Origin: a virus
Strand: one strand, 5' to 3'
DNA length: 45,929 nucleotides
Virus record (IMG/VR): IMGVR_UViG_3300037261_000065
Span: 1-45,929 of that record
The translations under genes and the position numbers were made by a program. Numbering within the stretch: position 1 is the first letter of the stretch; every line of letters starts with the position of its first letter. Shown in pieces: positions 44,101-45,929 of this stretch. The notes under the pieces are model-generated. The model made no database searches. It was not told the origin of the DNA and saw only the letters and a program-made list of their open reading frames with translations.

Positions 44101-45929
44101 CAATGTAGGTGCAGATTTTCCCAATACAGAACCTTTGCCACCAATACCTTTTGTAGCCTTGGTAATACGGTCAAGGACATTACCTTTGCCCTTTACATAA
44201 CGAGAGTTTCTATCTTCAGAGTTAATTGGAATTGTCTCTTTGAGCTTATTTGCCATGCGATTAATTGCCTCTCGCATAGGTTTGCTATCTTCATATATTT
44301 TCTTTTGCTTTGGAGTTAATGGGAGTGAATTGTCTTCACGATAATGATAAACCGCCTCAACATCTTTTGCTGAAATATCAGTCTTTTCAACCAATTGCAA
44401 AGCCATTACTTTGTCTGCTTCTGCATTTTTCTCAATCGTATAGAGACTATCATCAAGATTTTTTGATGCTTCAATGCCTTTATTTGTGGCTTCTAGAAAG
44501 TCAGCTACACCAGTAACTGCTTTCACAAGAGGTTCAGCGTTGATGAAGCCTCCTTGCATGTTAAGGGCTTTGTTTACTGCTTTAATTTCAGTTTCAATTG
44601 GTTTTATAAGCCTACCAGGCGCTTTATTGGCATATCCTGTATCAAATAGTATTTTTACATTATGTTCAATATCTTTTCCAATCCCTCCTTTATGTTCAAA
44701 TCCATTATAACCATGTTCATCTTCTAAAGCTTGTTGTAAATCAATAAAATCTTCATGGGCTTCATATTTAGGAATATGTGCATCTTGAAGCTCACCTCTT
44801 AGTATTTGTACAGCTTCTGCGCCAGTTTTTCCGGTTACATCAGTGTTACCAGCCTCAAGGTCACCTCGTTCACGATTTATTATTTTATTAAATATAGAAG
44901 ATTCAGAATCAGACAATGGCTTATCGAGATTGAGGAATTTTAATCCATCAACTAATTTACCACTAAATACTTTACCTTCTGGTCCCTTTCCTTTTGTTTG
45001 AGCATATCCTTTAGCAATCTCATGATTACTGGTTAGATATATACCGGGACCGTAAAGAGCTTGAGGATCTCCAAAATTTATTGGACTCAGATCTGAGATA
45101 CTTTTTATTGGTGCTTTTGTACCATGATAAAAAATATTATTTTCTGTTTTAACGTTAGCTACTTCTTTTGGCGCAACCTTACCCAATACATCCTGATTCT
45201 TAGCCTGAATCTCATCTGGCGTAGTAGCTCGAGTAGATCCTTGTATCACCTTCTGTGCGGTCTCTGCATCGAATCCTAGGTTGTCTTGCAAAGCTTGATG
45301 AACTACTGGCTCTCCATGAGTTTCAAGGGCTTTATTGACCTCATCTTTGAGTACAGGATGTACATCTTCGATCTTAATAGGAATAGAAAGTGATTCATCA
45401 CCACTTGGCAATAATCCTCTGATTTTCGATTCCACCGACATACCTCCTGTGTCACTAATAACTTTAGGTTCTGATGACTTTGCTCCAAAGAATTCCTTAA
45501 TTGATGCCCAGTATGGTCTATCTTCTAATGTCACAAGAGTACGAGGAGATACCTCAATAGAGATACCGTTTTTAAGGGCATCACGAATTTTTGCACTGTC
45601 ACCGCCAATAGTCTTTAAGATATCAGATTTTTCAGATTCAGTAAGCAAAGTATTTGTTTGCCAGATATCTTTTACCTGAGATGAATTAAAATATACTTTT
45701 TTGCCAGGAAAGTTCTTAGTAATGAGGTCTTTTGTGATTAATACTTTAGCCTCATCAAGCTTTGCTTTGATCATTGGTCCAACAGTTTCAGCTGCTTTGC
45801 CGCCTACAAACATGAGTGTTAGGAATCCAGCAGCATCTCCAAGTGGCTTGCTTACTTCATCTTTTGTACTCTGTGACAAAATACTATTTGGAATCTTATC
45901 AAGAAGAACTGGTATTCCTTGTGAAAAAG
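41110..45929 (-). CDS. Giant polyvalent protein, C-terminal ~1605 residues (partial; open to right edge)
   Basis: The frame is open to base 45929, so TTG at 45879 is not the true start; with the 1-919 part it makes 1912 codons (numbering below is for the join). ~570-740 resembles an ADP-ribosyltransferase of the H-Y-E type: FYHGTK, YGPGIYLTSNHEIAKGYAQ, then GYNGFEHKG ... KILFDTG. ~1020-1080 is a zincin: LIHEIGHQIDERYG, with GAEKMAVMFEAYLH as third-ligand helix. ~1240-1500 resembles polyvalent-protein helical domains (LRTTIFLNPFIHIPNIVIHW) with a hydrophobic helix (LMMLGIISLVIYPAIDEAIQ). Two ~50-residue repeats (GFGTSEGDALVADMT, GFGTPEADALVADMT) precede an HNH-like end (MTLDHLKSFELGGDNSESNM). 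Such proteins enter with the DNA and act in the host. Confidence 0.8.
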   Translation of the reverse strand, partial: FSQGIPVLLDKIPNSILSQSTKDEVSKPLGDAAGFLTLMFVGGKAAETVGPMIKAKLDEAKVLITKDLITKNFPGKKVYFNSSQVKDIWQTNTLLTESEKSDILKTIGGDSAKIRDALKNGISIEVSPRTLVTLEDRPYWASIKEFFGAKSSEPKVISDTGGMSVESKIRGLLPSGDESLSIPIKIEDVHPVLKDEVNKALETHGEPVVHQALQDNLGFDAETAQKVIQGSTRATTPDEIQAKNQDVLGKVAPKEVANVKTENNIFYHGTKAPIKSISDLSPINFGDPQALYGPGIYLTSNHEIAKGYAQTKGKGPEGKVFSGKLVDGLKFLNLDKPLSDSESSIFNKIINRERGDLEAGNTDVTGKTGAEAVQILRGELQDAHIPKYEAHEDFIDLQQALEDEHGYNGFEHKGGIGKDIEHNVKILFDTGYANKAPGRLIKPIETEIKAVNKALNMQGGFINAEPLVKAVTGVADFLEATNKGIEASKNLDDSLYTIEKNAEADKVMALQLVEKTDISAKDVEAVYHYREDNSLPLTPKQKKIYEDSKPMREAINRMANKLKETIPINSEDRNSRYVKGKGNVLDRITKATKGIGGKGSVLGKSAPTLKSRVYKTLVDENGNRTLVAIKDGRVTAIKDKVSTDLGSDTKKISPRTKEFFDKNVTPALENLATDLGITHIRTTQNQKGLGPKAAGVSFTGKNLIKTKVGAPERVLIHEIGHQIDERYGMQEIFKKDDARNFGRDTSQSELRALADLRLPNDPTDTFKKYVRSGAEKMAVMFEAYLHVPEQFKEVAPNIFEKFEEFLGSHKELQPIKELSPSLVLTSKTVGGEHIGGIKGNTFIKDGKSYKIEEATTKEIEKNTNTRYHTNFFVNDLVTYLNLRSVERATDFLDAYKESAKFKSIGMKFGEGDAPKGWTTTINPSFRGYMLEPHVAAIMDKYASSMMKGKDPLHVLTGLNGFLRTTIFLNPFIHIPNIVIHWMVNRGAKDFANPLTMKRLVTTSSRAISAVMHQNSDYIEMLQSGAPLLYSSMETRNLHNALLSKMESEINKNPELDFVKKAMNSINPYVLSGKATWMINDIAIMQAVYEEMEKDPNKTMQQAIADVGAHIPNYRVPANKVLQFLNNPNISMFGAYHFGALRSYYEMAKTLTTGNTVGDEGMNTIGSKEAWKNRGDVLSKLMMLGIISLVIYPAIDEAIQKATGNPNAKMRRAGATTFPYNAIQVASGNMGISQFIQSVITPAVGTKELASQLFNVDMFTGVHVRDTNASAGEQAQEAFHHAENAVAPIAQYKKLDSGVQTPAQFAMSLVGISSPDSVKTKLINAEASAQSKVDKLDQTSVDRIKTMYDQVKKVGFGTSEGDALVADMTASDFAIYKDLKAVDTAKDLIAMKDKIQPIVEQAYKLGFGTPEADALVADMTDEEHAAYSAIKTILYGANGTGAPVYDAGTTTNDTSLLGTVAAYANAIRVDPITAFERIFTNQRILRTENGSIIVERNDKKEADVKKQLGGTTEMTLDHLKSFELGGDNSESNMWLIPKDIAAQDDQVENFLGRALAAGKINGAQAQEYEVRYKKQADAAYIDKRTQSTFDKVGSPLTFDALKELVK

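Noticed and set aside
1-45929. Recoded TGA as in Gracilibacteria/SR1
   Set aside because: Core genes are open with normal stops and several end on TGA at sensible overlaps, so the standard code fits.

Overview
The window reads as the genome of a short-tailed (podovirus-like), AT-rich double-stranded DNA phage, probably complete and circular (or circularly permuted). The minus-strand gene that starts at 919 runs off the left edge. The minus-strand gene ending at 41110 is open to the right edge. Joining base 1 to base 45929 keeps one reading frame and gives a single 1912-codon protein. This also makes the transcription map simple: leftward late genes run from about 22.1 kb through base 1 and round to 39.4 kb, rightward early genes run from 22.6 kb to 39.4 kb, and both end at one bidirectional terminator at 39417-39438.

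Host clues, by inference: TGA works as a stop, so the code looks standard. I found no convincing Shine-Dalgarno sequence at the starts I inspected. Promoters are ordinary TTGACA/TATAAT types, which argues against Bacteroidota. Tail-fibre-like proteins carry signal peptides and Thr-Ser-Thr-rich 'ATSTLG/GIATSTP' stretches, and the lysin has a 'YVGLNTIKKLN' peptidoglycan-binding domain. Both styles, together with diversity-generating variable regions, are common in Patescibacteria (CPR). I consider a Patescibacteria host the best guess, not proven.

Layout. 22.03 to 1 kb (minus): three small packaging-related ORFs, large terminase, portal, scaffold-like and unknown head genes; then a terminator, a new promoter and a structured RNA ahead of the decoration and major capsid genes; then a beta-helix protein, an SGNH-esterase/YadA-like fibre, a membrane protein, a glycine-rich fibre, an SU10-type adaptor, a propeller-like tail protein and a tail-collar fibre. 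Next comes the giant polyvalent protein (ADP-ribosyltransferase-like, zincin-like and HNH-like segments), then a papain-like/peptidoglycan-binding lysin and a holin at 41-39.4 kb. 22.1-22.65 kb: candidate origin with CCATACC iterons, a 38-bp direct repeat, a DnaA box and divergent promoters.

22.7-39.4 kb (plus, early): small host-takeover ORFs; a PrimPol/VirE-type primase-helicase; a RecB-like nuclease; a possible ssDNA-binding protein; an Acb2/Tad1-hairpin anti-CBASS candidate; two proteins with diversity-generating-retroelement-type variable regions but no reverse transcriptase in the window; an adenine methyltransferase; a large structured RNA; a cytosine methyltransferase gene split by an HNH endonuclease gene with its own promoter; an SF2 helicase; and a Holliday-junction-resolvase-like protein. 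Two minus-strand operons (24.15-25.34 and 36.35-37.17 kb) are nested inside. No DNA polymerase, integrase, RNA polymerase or tRNA was recognised.

Regulation. A 16-bp near-palindrome (TATAACGTACGATAGA) lies inside the -35/-10 spacer of at least four promoters and recurs in degenerate form near the late promoter, the primase promoter and elsewhere. One regulator probably coordinates the whole genome. Several promoters place the start codon 6-7 bp after the -10 box, which implies leaderless mRNAs.
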